Positions 8,543 through 15,269 of a DNA stretch of 23,505 nt are shown piece by piece. The notes under the pieces are model-generated. The model did not search any database. It saw only the letters and a program-made list of their open reading frames with translations, and was not told the origin of the DNA. Position 1 is the stretch's first letter. Each line of letters begins with the position of its first letter. Both the position numbers and the translations under genes were made by a program. The stretch is from Candidatus Omnitrophota bacterium (GTDB lineage Bacteria > Omnitrophota > Koll11 > Zapsychrales > Fredricksoniimonadaceae), in assembly GCA_015233705.1 (NCBI GenBank), contig JADFXE010000005.1, positions 3,621 to 27,125 on the forward strand. Direction: 5' to 3'.

Positions 8543-9075
8543 TATCCCCCCTGCTCTATCTCCCGGATCCGATCGCGCAGCCGGGCCGCAAGTTCAAAAT
8601 CCTCGTCGTCAATGGCCTTAAGCATCTTGACACGCAGCGTGTCGACTGTCTCAACCTCAGGCTGGGCCGGCGACGACGCCACCGCCACATCCGCCGCGGT
8701 CTTGGGCTGCAGGTCCACATACTTTTCCGGCTTCTTGCCCAGGTGCGCGCTGGAGCCATGGATCTTCTTCAAAAGAGTTTTCAGCTGAGGCTTGAAGGCC
8801 ACGTAACACTGCGCACAACCGAAGCGACCGAACTTGCGGAAATCCTCGTAGGTAAGTCCGCAGGCCGGACACTGGATCACGTTCTTCTGGACCTCGGGGA
8901 CATGCTTGCCGAAGTCCGTCAGGCCTGCCAGAAGCTCACCCAGGCCGAACTGCTGCTCCATCTGCTGGCCCTGGTCGCGCGCGCATTCCTCGCACAAGTG
9001 CATTTCCATGGCCTTGCCGTCAACAATCTCGGTGAGATGGACCGTGGCTTTCTTAGAACATTTATCACACTTCAT
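8542..9075 (-). CDS. mcsA: McsA, zinc-finger activator of the McsB arginine kinase
   Basis: McsA binds McsB, activates it and helps deliver substrates to ClpC. At 177 aa it has the family architecture. One zinc module uses Cys3/Cys6 with Cys28/Cys31, and a second uses Cys69/Cys72 with Cys87/Cys90. A C-terminal UVR helix pair at about 142-176 contains the typical LKAIDDEDFELAARLRDRI. The start codon is the terminal ATG of an inverted-repeat element (9073-9174). No convincing Shine-Dalgarno sequence lies before it, only a G-run in GGGGGCTCATTT. In Firmicutes ctsR normally precedes mcsA; here the upstream gene is ilvE and no ctsR is visible. Confidence 0.95.
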   Translation of the reverse strand: MKCDKCSKKATVHLTEIVDGKAMEMHLCEECARDQGQQMEQQFGLGELLAGLTDFGKHVPEVQKNVIQCPACGLTYEDFRKFGRFGCAQCYVAFKPQLKTLLKKIHGSSAHLGKKPEKYVDLQPKTAADVAVASSPAQPEVETVDTLRVKMLKAIDDEDFELAARLRDRIREIEQGG

Positions 9076-9174
9076 AAATGAGCCCCCAACTTATGGAGCG
9101 CCAGCGAACGCGAAGTCCCGTTGAAATCTTTACTAATAAACAACGGGATCAGTTGGCTGGGCGAATTTACCCCG
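9073..9174. repeat. Dispersed inverted-repeat element, copy A, ending on the mcsA start codon
   Basis: On the plus strand this begins cataaatgagcccccaactta and ends ttggctgggcgaatttaccccg. The two ends are imperfect inverted repeats (taaatgagccccc... against taaattcgcccagcc...). Copy B at 12187-12261 has the same outer sequence. Copy A is longer and holds an inner hairpin, cccgttg (9117-9123) with caacggg (9141-9147). The outermost three bases are the complement of the mcsA ATG. Confidence 0.7.
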
Positions 9175-9190
9175 TCCCGCCAAAGCGGGA
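9175..9190. repeat. Short perfect hairpin after ilvE
   Basis: tcccgc (9175-9180), a four-base caaa loop, and gcggga (9185-9190) form a perfect 6-bp stem about ten bases past the ilvE stop. No T-run follows on the minus strand, so I do not call an intrinsic terminator. It abuts repeat copy A. A comparable hairpin sits beside copy B at 12257-12284. Confidence 0.5.
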
Positions 9191-9199
9191 TCGGGATCG

Positions 9200-10066
9200 T
9201 TAAAATTTCACGCCGTCTTTCCTGGTCACTTCATGGAACAGCTTCAAAAGCTTGAGCGTTTCTGGGCCGGGCTTTCCCGTGCCAATCGTTCGTCCGTCGA
9301 TCTTAACGACCGGAATCAGCTCGGCCGCGGTGCCGGTCAGGAAACACTCATCCGCATTAAATAACTCGTGACGCGTGATCATGGCCTCCTGAACCGTCAA
9401 TTTGCATTTCTTCTCTGCCAACTCCATAACGCAATCGCGCGTGATGCCGCGCAACCGGCCCTGGACCGGTGTCTTCAGAATACCGTTCTTGAGCATGAAG
9501 ATATTATCGCCCGTGCACTCAGCCACATAGCCGCTGCCGTCGAGCATGATCGCTTCCGGCACGCCGGCATTGTTCGCCTCGATCTTGGCGAGGATATTAT
9601 TCAGATAGTTCAGCGACTTAAGCTGCGGATTGATCGCCTCCGGATGGTTCCTGACCGTCGGCACGGTCACGATCGACAGGCCATTCTTGTACAGCTCCGC
9701 CGGATAAAGCGTGATCTTGTCCGCGATGATGATGATATTGGGATTGCCCTTGCACTTGCGCGGGTCAAGGCCCAGATCACCGTCGCCGCGGGTGACGACC
9801 AAACGGATATAACCGTCGCGAAGGCCGTTGGCCTTCAGGGTCGAAATGACCGCCGCAATCATCTCTTTCTTGGTCAGACCGACATTGATGAGCATGGTGT
9901 GACAGGTCTCGTAAAGCCGGTCGATGTGCTCACTCAACTTGAACACGACTCCGTCGTAGGCGCGGATGCCTTCAAAGGCGCCGTCGCCATATAAAAGACC
10001 GTGATCGAACACCGAAACCTTGGCATCCTCTTTGAGAACCAGCTTGCCGTTCAGGTAGATCTTCAT
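9200..10066 (-). CDS. ilvE: Branched-chain amino acid aminotransferase (class IV)
   Basis: This PLP enzyme transfers the amino group between glutamate and the keto acids of leucine, isoleucine and valine. At 288 aa it has the short class-IV length. The PLP lysine is probably Lys150 in PQLKSLNYLNN. Glu184 in VAECTGDNIF, GITR at 207-210 and TGTAAEL near 245-251 complete the cofactor pocket. FDHGLLYGDGAFEGIRAY near the N-terminus is typical of the family. The SLNYL context favours a branched-chain enzyme over D-amino-acid transaminase or ADC lyase, but substrate cannot be settled by eye. The ATG has a GAGGGG site. It stands between the lol genes and mcsA with no obvious functional link to either. 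Confidence 0.9.
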   Translation of the reverse strand: MKIYLNGKLVLKEDAKVSVFDHGLLYGDGAFEGIRAYDGVVFKLSEHIDRLYETCHTMLINVGLTKKEMIAAVISTLKANGLRDGYIRLVVTRGDGDLGLDPRKCKGNPNIIIIADKITLYPAELYKNGLSIVTVPTVRNHPEAINPQLKSLNYLNNILAKIEANNAGVPEAIMLDGSGYVAECTGDNIFMLKNGILKTPVQGRLRGITRDCVMELAEKKCKLTVQEAMITRHELFNADECFLTGTAAELIPVVKIDGRTIGTGKPGPETLKLLKLFHEVTRKDGVKF

Positions 10067-10093
10067 AAGCCCCTCTTAATTATTATTTTTAGC

Positions 10094-10253
10094 CCAAATT
10101 TTGCATTCCACATCTTTTCCTGTCGATACTCTGGGGAAGATGGAAATGCAAAATTTGCCTCCGGCCACGCCGAAGGCGTGGGGCTAACCCCACAAATCGT
10201 AACATGTTACGATTTGTGGCCCTTCGGGCGGATTTTGCCCACTGCAAAATCCG
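10094..10253. repeat. Cluster of consecutive stem-loops between lolD and ilvE
   Basis: Several inverted repeats lie back to back. aaattttgcat (10096-10106) pairs with atgcaaaattt (10146-10156), extended inward by partial pairing. ccacgcc/ggcgtgg spans 10165-10181 with a 3-base loop. A perfect 30-base palindrome centred on acatgt spans 10190-10219. gccc-ttc-gggc spans 10219-10229. cggattttgc (10229-10238) pairs with gcaaaatccg (10244-10253). The flanks also resemble each other as inverted copies (ttagccc... and ...gggttta), as in a miniature mobile element. No T-run follows on the minus strand. Confidence 0.7.
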
Positions 10254-10287
10254 GGTTTAGTTATTATACTAAATTACTACTTTAATT

Positions 10288-10974
10288 CTAATGCTTTTGC
10301 TCTAAAAATCCGTCCCTTATAGGAACGATCCGGCTGCAGCGCTTGGCAATGGCCTCATCGTGCGTCACGATCACCAGAGTCCGCCCTTGCCTGCGGCCGA
10401 GAGAAAGCAAGGTCTCAATGACCGCGCCTCCGGTCTGAGAATCCAGGTTCCCGGTCGGCTCATCGCACAAAAGGACCCTGGGTTCATTCATGAGCGCCCG
10501 GGCAATGGCCACCCGCTGCTGCTCGCCGCCGGACAGCTGATTGGGTTTGTGATCCAACCGGTCAGCCAGACCCACCTGCTCCAGAGCTGTCCTGGCCCGC
10601 GACTCCAACTCACGCTTCTTGCCGCGCCCGCCGGCTGAAATCAGCATAGGAAGCATCACATTCTCCAGGCTGTTCAACTCCGGCAGCAGATGATAGAACT
10701 GGAACACGAACCCGACATCGCGATTGCGCATCTGGGAACGCTGGACATCGTTCAGGCTGTAAACATCCTGCCCTGCGAGAGAAACCCGCCCCCGATCCGG
10801 AACGTCCAGCCCGCCCAGGACGTGCAGAAGTGTGGACTTGCCGGCGCCCGAAGGCCCGACGATCGCGACCGTCTCGCCGGCTGAGATGTCCAGATCAATG
10901 CCCTTGAGCACCTCGACGCGCTTTTGCGTATCGGTATAAGATTTAAAAATAGATTCCGCTCTTAAAATCGGCAT
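10288..10974 (-). CDS. lolD: LolD-type lipoprotein-releasing ABC ATPase
   Basis: This is the ATPase of the LolCDE-type complex that extracts lipoproteins from the inner membrane for transfer to the outer membrane. With the chosen start it has 228 aa. Walker A is [11 protein letters not shown], the Q-loop region is [17 protein letters not shown], the signature is [15 protein letters not shown], Walker B is [12 protein letters not shown], and the switch is VTHD. These match the LolD/MacB branch. A TTG at 10980 is also in frame, but AAGG lies six bases before the ATG at 10974, so I use the latter. lolC ends 12 bases upstream, consistent with one transcript. Confidence 0.94.
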   Translation of the reverse strand: MPILRAESIFKSYTDTQKRVEVLKGIDLDISAGETVAIVGPSGAGKSTLLHVLGGLDVPDRGRVSLAGQDVYSLNDVQRSQMRNRDVGFVFQFYHLLPELNSLENVMLPMLISAGGRGKKRELESRARTALEQVGLADRLDHKPNQLSGGEQQRVAIARALMNEPRVLLCDEPTGNLDSQTGGAVIETLLSLGRRQGRTLVIVTHDEAIAKRCSRIVPIRDGFLEQKH

Positions 10975-10986
10975 CGGCAACCTTAT

Positions 10987-12189
10987 CTATTGGTATCGCA
11001 GTGCTTCCACCGGCTCCAGGCGCGCTGCCCGGCTGGCCGGATAAATCGTCGCGCAATAGGTGATCACAATCGCGCTGCCGGCAATGACCAGCACATCGCT
11101 CAGCTGGATCAGGACCGGCAGATGGTCGATATAATAGATCGTCTGCGGCAGCTTGATGAGCTGCGTCTCCCGCAAAATCCAGGCCAAGCCCATGCCGACG
11201 GTCAGGCCCAGCCCGGTCCCGATCAGGCCAAGCGCCATGCCGTAGGCGGTAAAGATCCGGCGCACCGCGCTCGCCGGCACGCCGACCGATTTCAGGATCC
11301 CGATATCCTTGGTCTTGGAAGTCACGGTCACGATGAGCGCGCTCACCACACTGAAAGACGCCACGATCACGATCAAAGTCAGAATCACGAACATGGCCAG
11401 CTTCTCCAGATTAAGCGCGGCAAAAAAGTTCTCGTTCTGCTCAATCCAGGTGCGGACCTCGTAACCGAAACCGATCTGTTCGTAGATCGCCTTTTTGGCC
11501 TCGGCGGCACGATCCACATCCGCAAGTTTGACCGCGACCCCTGACACCATCTCCTGCGGCAGGTTGAAGATCTCCTGCGCGTCATGATTAGTGACCAGGA
11601 TCAGGTTGCGGTCATAGTCGTACATCCGCGAATCAAAAATGCCCGCGATCCGGAATTTGTAGCGCCAGCCATCGCCCGCCACACCTGACACCGGCGAGAG
11701 AAGCGTCAGTTCATCGCCGACCTTAAATCCGTAGAACCGCGCCAGCTCCTTGCCGATGATGACTTCCTTGGCTCCCAGCTGTTCGATCTTAAAACCGTTC
11801 TTAAGATAGGCATTGATCTGGGTGACCGAACTTTCGGTCTGGGGATCAATTCCACGAATGACCAGCCCGTAGGCGCGGCTGCCATGCTCGAGAAAAACAT
11901 TACCGTTGATATAAGGCGAAGCGCCGATCACGCCCGGCACAGCCAGCAGCCTGGCCTGCAGCTTCTGCGGATCCTTGACCCCGGTCTGGCGGTCGACCAG
12001 GATGTGCGCGGTCGTGCCGATGATCTTGTCCTTAAGCTCCTTGTCAAAGCCGGTCATGACGCCGATCACAATAATGAGCGCAGCCACCCCGATGGCAATG
12101 CCAAGGATCGAAACCCAATTGATCAGGGCCAACACCTTGTCCTTGCGGGCGACGAGATAACGATAACTGAGCCAGAGTTCGTAATTCAT
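10987..12189 (-). CDS. lolC: LolC/LolE-type lipoprotein-releasing permease
   Basis: This 400-aa permease of the FtsX/MacB fold pairs with LolD. One membrane helix near residues 20-45 (INWVSILGIAIGVAALIIVIGV) follows the typical RYLVARKDK start. A large periplasmic domain comes next. Three C-terminal helices follow, at about 265-290, 315-340 and 360-385. The end, YPASRAARLEPVEALRYQ, is characteristic of the family. Only one permease gene is present, so the complex is probably a homodimer (LolCD2-like), as in many non-enteric bacteria. The ATG is the end of repeat copy B and has no recognisable Shine-Dalgarno sequence. The order lysS-lolC-lolD is common in Gram-negative genomes. Confidence 0.93.
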   Translation of the reverse strand: MNYELWLSYRYLVARKDKVLALINWVSILGIAIGVAALIIVIGVMTGFDKELKDKIIGTTAHILVDRQTGVKDPQKLQARLLAVPGVIGASPYINGNVFLEHGSRAYGLVIRGIDPQTESSVTQINAYLKNGFKIEQLGAKEVIIGKELARFYGFKVGDELTLLSPVSGVAGDGWRYKFRIAGIFDSRMYDYDRNLILVTNHDAQEIFNLPQEMVSGVAVKLADVDRAAEAKKAIYEQIGFGYEVRTWIEQNENFFAALNLEKLAMFVILTLIVIVASFSVVSALIVTVTSKTKDIGILKSVGVPASAVRRIFTAYGMALGLIGTGLGLTVGMGLAWILRETQLIKLPQTIYYIDHLPVLIQLSDVLVIAGSAIVITYCATIYPASRAARLEPVEALRYQ

Positions 12190-12261
12190 AAATGAGCGCG
12201 CAACTTACGGAGCCCCGACAAAGATCAAGGCGAACGTAAGTGGCTGCGCGAATTTACCCCG
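12187..12261. repeat. Dispersed inverted-repeat element, copy B, ending on the lolC start codon
   Basis: The plus strand reads cataaatgagcgcgcaactta at one end and gtaagtggctgcgcgaatttaccccg at the other. The ends pair imperfectly: gcgcgcaacttacg with cgtaagtggctgcgcg, flanked by taaat on each side. The outer blocks match copy A at 9073-9174. The middle differs and is about 27 bases shorter. In both copies the element fills the gap between a gene's stop hairpin and the next gene's ATG. Confidence 0.7.
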
Positions 12262-12284
12262 CGAGACTGAAAGGCGCGTCGGGG
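12257..12284. repeat. Hairpin just after lysS
   Basis: ccccg (12257-12261) pairs with cgggg (12280-12284), with additional imperfect cgcg pairing inside. It lies five bases past the lysS stop and overlaps the end of repeat copy B. There is no following T-run on the minus strand, so it is unlikely to be a strong terminator. Confidence 0.4.
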
Positions 12285-12288
12285 TGCG

Positions 12289-13785
12289 TTATTCCATCGG
12301 TTTCATCAACGGAAACAAAATGACATCCCGGATACTCGGCGAATCGGTAAGCAGCATGACCAGCCGGTCAATGCCGATCCCCAGGCCGCCCGCCGGTGGC
12401 ATGCCATACTCAAGGGCCCGCACAAAATCCTCGTCGATCGAACGCAAGCCTGTCTCGGTATCATCGTGAAGATCCTCCTCCAGCCGCAAGCGCTGCTCGC
12501 AGGGATCGTTCAGTTCGGAGTAGGCGTTCCCCACTTCCATACCGGCGATAAAAAACTCAAAACGCTTGGACAGCGCAGGATTGGCCGGATCGGTCTTGGC
12601 CAGCGGGCACAGGAACGTGAAATAATCCGTAAAAAAGACCGGGTCCATCGTGGCATCCTCATCCAGCACCTCTTCCACGATCTTCATGATGTTGGACTTG
12701 GTCAACTTGTCCATCTTGTAATTCCCCGGACGCCTGGCCTTGACCTTCTCGAGCATCTTTTCCGCCGAGTCATCAGGATTGATGTCGAACTTTTCCTTGA
12801 TAAGACCCGCAAAGCTCACGCGCTTCCAGGGGGCCGTAAAATCAATGGTCTTGCCCTGGTAGGAAACCTTGGTGTCGCCGGTGATCTCTTTGGCAAGCGA
12901 ACTGATCAAGGTCTCGGTGATATCCATCATGTCCTGCATATCGCCGTAGGCCTGATAGAGCTCAAGCATGGTGAACTCAGGATTATGACGCGTCGAGACG
13001 CCTTCGTTACGGAAATTGCGGTTGATCTCGTAGACCCGCTCCAGGCCGCCGACGAGAAGACGCTTGAGGTAAAGCTCAGGCGCAATGCGCAAAAAGACAT
13101 CCATATTATAGGCATTGTGCTTGGACTGAAAAGGCCGCCCGCGCGCGCCGCCGGCCATGGTCTGCAGCATAGGCGTTTCCACCTCGAGGAACCGGCGGGT
13201 ATCAAGAAAATTGCGGATGTAGGACACGATCCGGCTGCGCTTGATGAACACATCGCGCACCTCGGGATTGGCGATCATGTCCACGTAACGCTGGCGGTAG
13301 CGGGTGTCCACATCCTGAAGGGCATTGAATTTCTTGGATGTTTCGGTCGCCTCACCTGAGGCGTCCTTGACCACCTGCTCCTTGCCGATCGGCGGCGACA
13401 TGAGCGACTTGGCCAGCACCGTGAATTTCTCGACGCGCAGGCTCTGCTGGCCGGTCCGGGTCGTAAAAAGTTTGCCTTCCGCCGCAATAATATCACCGAT
13501 ATCCAAAAGCTTGAAGATCGCCCAGGCCTCGCCCAAAACCGCCTCCTTGAAAAACAGCTGAAACCGGCCGCTCTGGTCCATCAGGTCCACAAAGAACACC
13601 TTGCCATGGTCGCGCAAAGACAGGATACGGCCGGCCACAAGCGCCGGCTTTTCATCCGCAAACCCCTTGAGGACACTGGAGATCGGCTCAATGCCTTCCA
13701 TGCGCCCGCCGTAAGGGTTCTGCCCCCTGGCCTTCAGGGCATCGCGCTTGTCCATCCTGATCTTCTTGATTTCATCGATCTCCAC
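12289..13785 (-). CDS. lysS: Lysyl-tRNA synthetase, class II
   Basis: This enzyme charges tRNA-Lys. At 498 aa it has the normal class-II length. The N-terminal helix (RMDKRDALKARGQNPYGGR) and an OB-fold anticodon domain at about 45-150 come first. The catalytic domain has motif 2 in the region NRNFRNEGVSTRHNPEFTML. Motif 3 is GLGIGIDRLVMLLT near the C-terminus, ending in VILFPLM. The start codon is GTG, not ATG: AAGGAG lies five bases upstream and no in-frame ATG fits. A perfect sigma70-type promoter stands about 55 bases further upstream, so lysS is probably the first gene of the long operon. Confidence 0.97.
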   Translation of the reverse strand: MEIDEIKKIRMDKRDALKARGQNPYGGRMEGIEPISSVLKGFADEKPALVAGRILSLRDHGKVFFVDLMDQSGRFQLFFKEAVLGEAWAIFKLLDIGDIIAAEGKLFTTRTGQQSLRVEKFTVLAKSLMSPPIGKEQVVKDASGEATETSKKFNALQDVDTRYRQRYVDMIANPEVRDVFIKRSRIVSYIRNFLDTRRFLEVETPMLQTMAGGARGRPFQSKHNAYNMDVFLRIAPELYLKRLLVGGLERVYEINRNFRNEGVSTRHNPEFTMLELYQAYGDMQDMMDITETLISSLAKEITGDTKVSYQGKTIDFTAPWKRVSFAGLIKEKFDINPDDSAEKMLEKVKARRPGNYKMDKLTKSNIMKIVEEVLDEDATMDPVFFTDYFTFLCPLAKTDPANPALSKRFEFFIAGMEVGNAYSELNDPCEQRLRLEEDLHDDTETGLRSIDEDFVRALEYGMPPAGGLGIGIDRLVMLLTDSPSIRDVILFPLMKPME

Positions 13786-13839
13786 AACAACTCCTTATAT
13801 AAAAAATTGATATAAAGTATTATTAATAAAACGGGCTTC

Positions 13840-13868
13840 ATTATACGGAAAGCCCTCTGGGGTGTCAA
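13840..13868 (-). promoter_or_regulatory. Perfect-consensus sigma70-type promoter of lysS
   Basis: On the minus strand TTGACA (13868-13863) and TATAAT (13845-13840) are separated by exactly 17 bases. Transcription would start near 13833. That gives an AT-rich leader of about 50 bases before the AAGGAG site and GTG start of lysS. Both hexamers match consensus fully, which is rare, so strong constitutive transcription is likely. Confidence 0.85.
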
Positions 13869-13906
13869 CGGAAAGAGGGGCGGAAAATCTGGGGCCGACA
13901 CAATTG

Positions 13907-14140
13907 TTACTGGGCGTACCGGGATGCGTACTGATCCAGCAAGGTCCGGATCATGCGCTGATACTTGTCCCCGTGTTTCTTGGCCTGCGCCTTGAAGAAT
14001 TCCACACTGGAACGATTAAGCGCAATCGTGACCTTAACCGGTTTTTCAGGAAATACCAGCTCGTGCGGAGGCGGAAGGAAATTCGGCACTTCCGTCAGCT
14101 TCCCCACAGGCATATCATCATCGATCTTTCTTCTTTTCAT
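13907..14140 (-). CDS. brnA: BrnA/CopG-like antitoxin
   Basis: This 77-aa protein would neutralise the BrnT toxin encoded just upstream and repress the operon. A basic N-terminus (MKRRKIDDD) precedes a proline-rich linker (NFLPPPHELVF). A ribbon-helix-helix-like C-terminal half follows: VKVTIALNRSSVEFFKAQA then YQRMIRTLLDQYASRY. That layout matches CopG-type antitoxins paired with BrnT. The ATG at 14140 is preceded by AAGGAG six bases away. A longer reading from 14176 lacks such a site and would intrude further into brnT. The gene overlaps the brnT end by 23 bases, typical of coupled toxin-antitoxin pairs. Confidence 0.85.
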   Translation of the reverse strand: MKRRKIDDDMPVGKLTEVPNFLPPPHELVFPEKPVKVTIALNRSSVEFFKAQAKKHGDKYQRMIRTLLDQYASRYAQ

Positions 14141-14453
14141 AAAGCTCCTTCCCTTTGCGCCAATAACCTGCGCCAATGATCCTGATCCTGCTCCCCCGAT
14201 AAACGAACCTGACCATCAGGACCCTATGGTCAACTTTGCCAACTGCGAAAAACCGCTCCTCGATGGAGCTGTGTTTCCCATCAAAGAAAATCCTGACCGA
14301 CTCATCACTGAACACGCTGGCCGCAACCGTAAAATCAACCCCGTGCTTGAGGATATTCGCCCGCTCCTTGTGACTGTTCAGACAAAATCTCCATTCACCA
14401 GATCCATAAGAACAATACCATCCCTTTCCTTGGTTGTCAATACTATCAGCCAT
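14118..14453 (-). CDS. brnT: BrnT-family toxin, probably frameshifted near its N-terminus
   Basis: BrnT toxins are RelE-like ribonucleases. The body from about residue 29 (KERANILKHGVDFTVAASVF, then HSSIEERFFAVGK and RIRIIGAG) fits the family. The first 28 residues do not. In another frame an ATG at 14407 reads MDLVNGDFV and then stops. Adding a single G at about 14379-14380 would make MDLVNGDFVW join NSHKERANILKHG, which is the family's usual N-terminus. The open frame from 14453 also begins inside a palindrome that carries the likely -10 box. I therefore think a one-base deletion, or a sequence error, separates the true start from the body. The family-typical RIISAR-like motif reads RIIGAG here, a second possible sign of decay. 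Confidence 0.8.
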   Translation of the reverse strand: MADSIDNQGKGWYCSYGSGEWRFCLNSHKERANILKHGVDFTVAASVFSDESVRIFFDGKHSSIEERFFAVGKVDHRVLMVRFVYRGSRIRIIGAGYWRKGKELYEKKKDR

Positions 14454-14467
14454 ACTATAATATGGCT
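14448..14467 (-). promoter_or_regulatory. Palindrome over the likely brnTA promoter
   Basis: agccatactataatatggct is a 20-base palindrome with one mismatched pair. On the minus strand it contains overlapping -10-like hexamers (TATTAT and TATAGT). No convincing -35 box is seen. A transcript would begin near 14448, about 40 bases before the native brnT ATG at 14407. It is a plausible BrnA operator. Confidence 0.5.
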
Positions 14468-14512
14468 TATCTTATGGGGGATTGTTGGGTGATCGGGAAG
14501 GATCGCTGACTG

Positions 14513-14947
14513 TTAACGCCTGGCTGCTTTAAGAAAAGGATTGATGACCTCAATGCGGCCGAACTTCCGGCCGTGAGCCATGTCTTCTGTCAGGAGAGTG
14601 CGGCAACCGGCCTTTTCCGCCGAGGCCAGAATCAGCGCGTCCCAGTAGTTGATGACGTGCTCCTTGCTCAAATCGATCGCCCGAAGGATCTGCCGGCGGT
14701 CCACCTCCACAAGCTGAAGACCTTCCAGGCCGGAAAGTTCTTCTTTGACAATATCCAGCGTGATCGGACGCGCGATCTTGCGGGTCATGACCGAAACAAA
14801 CTCGCTCAGCACCTGGGTCGAGACAAAGCCGATCCCGTAACGAAGACCGTCCTCGACGTAATCGATCGCAATCCCCTGTTTCTCCGACAAGTCAAAACTG
14901 CGGGCATAAACAAGGACATTGGTATCAAAGAAAATGTTAGCGTTCAT
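14513..14947 (-). CDS. vapC: PIN-domain toxin, VapC-like ribonuclease
   Basis: This 144-aa PIN-domain protein would be a metal-dependent RNase. The likely acidic metal ligands are Asp8 (FFDTNVLVY), Glu49 (LSEFVSVM), Asp103 (YWDALILASA) and Glu121/Asp122 (LLTEDMAHG), the usual PIN quartet. Length and order are normal. The ATG at 14947 follows GGAGGAAC at good spacing. A longer reading from 14986 would add 13 atypical residues and overlap the antitoxin further, so I rejected it. The start overlaps the upstream antitoxin gene by 11 bases. No truncation is seen, so it may be active. Its RNA target cannot be predicted. Confidence 0.9.
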   Translation of the reverse strand: MNANIFFDTNVLVYARSFDLSEKQGIAIDYVEDGLRYGIGFVSTQVLSEFVSVMTRKIARPITLDIVKEELSGLEGLQLVEVDRRQILRAIDLSKEHVINYWDALILASAEKAGCRTLLTEDMAHGRKFGRIEVINPFLKAARR

Positions 14948-15170
14948 AAAGTTCCTCCCGGGTCCACTTCCTCTCTCCCACGACAATGCGATGCTTCTTC
15001 CACATCACACGAAGACGCTCAATAGCCTTCTCTGCCGAGGAAGTCTCGTCCTCTGTCAACTTCTTCAGATAATCCCGGAACAATCCGTTCACACTCGAAC
15101 GGCGCTCCAGGGCCACCTTGCGGGCCTTACGTAAAAGATGTTCATCGATCGACATTGTGATATTAGGCAT
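14937..15170 (-). CDS. Antitoxin of the PIN toxin, ribbon-helix-helix type
   Basis: This 77-aa protein starts with the ribbon-helix-helix-like pattern ITMSIDEHLLRKARKVALERRSSVNGLFRDYLKKL, typical of small DNA-binding antitoxins. A charged C-terminal tail (KHRIVVGERKWTREELYER) could wrap the toxin. The exact antitoxin family is not certain, so I give no symbol. The ATG is preceded by GGAGG seven bases away. A near-perfect 24-base palindrome lies 20 bases upstream, a plausible autoregulatory operator. The gene overlaps vapC by 11 bases. Confidence 0.85.
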   Translation of the reverse strand: MPNITMSIDEHLLRKARKVALERRSSVNGLFRDYLKKLTEDETSSAEKAIERLRVMWKKHRIVVGERKWTREELYER

Positions 15171-15189
15171 GGTCTCACCTCCAAAAGAA

Positions 15190-15213
15190 GATTAACACAT
15201 ATTATGTGTAATC
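15190..15213 (-). promoter_or_regulatory. Palindromic operator upstream of the vapBC-like pair
   Basis: gattaacacatattatgtgtaatc is a 24-base palindrome: gatta-cacata and tatgtg-taatc with single-base offsets. On the minus strand it holds a -10-like TAATAT. No good -35 box is seen. It ends about eight bases before the GGAGG site of the antitoxin gene. Confidence 0.55.
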
Positions 15214-15269
15214 TCAAGGCCGGCGTTATTTCCCGGCGGAAGGACAGCGGAACATCATTTCCTGTTGAT

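Noticed and set aside
9117..9190. Intrinsic terminator after ilvE
   Set aside because: The stems at 9117-9147 and 9175-9190 are not followed by a T-run on the minus strand.
9076..9199. CtsR box or CIRCE heat-shock operator before mcsA
   Set aside because: I looked for GGTCAAA direct repeats and the TTAGCACTC/GAGTGCTAA inverted repeat in this gap and before clpC, and saw neither.
10067..10287. T-box riboswitch or integron attC site in the hairpin region before ilvE
   Set aside because: There is no T-box core sequence, no specifier arrangement, no attC-type RYYYAAC/GTTRRRY pair and no integrase nearby.
12466..13359. A 297-codon plus-strand open frame opposite lysS
   Set aside because: It is an antisense shadow of lysyl-tRNA synthetase with no family signature or ribosome site.
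14141..14176. Longer start for brnA
   Set aside because: The ATG at 14140 has an AAGGAG site at ideal spacing; the longer form has none.
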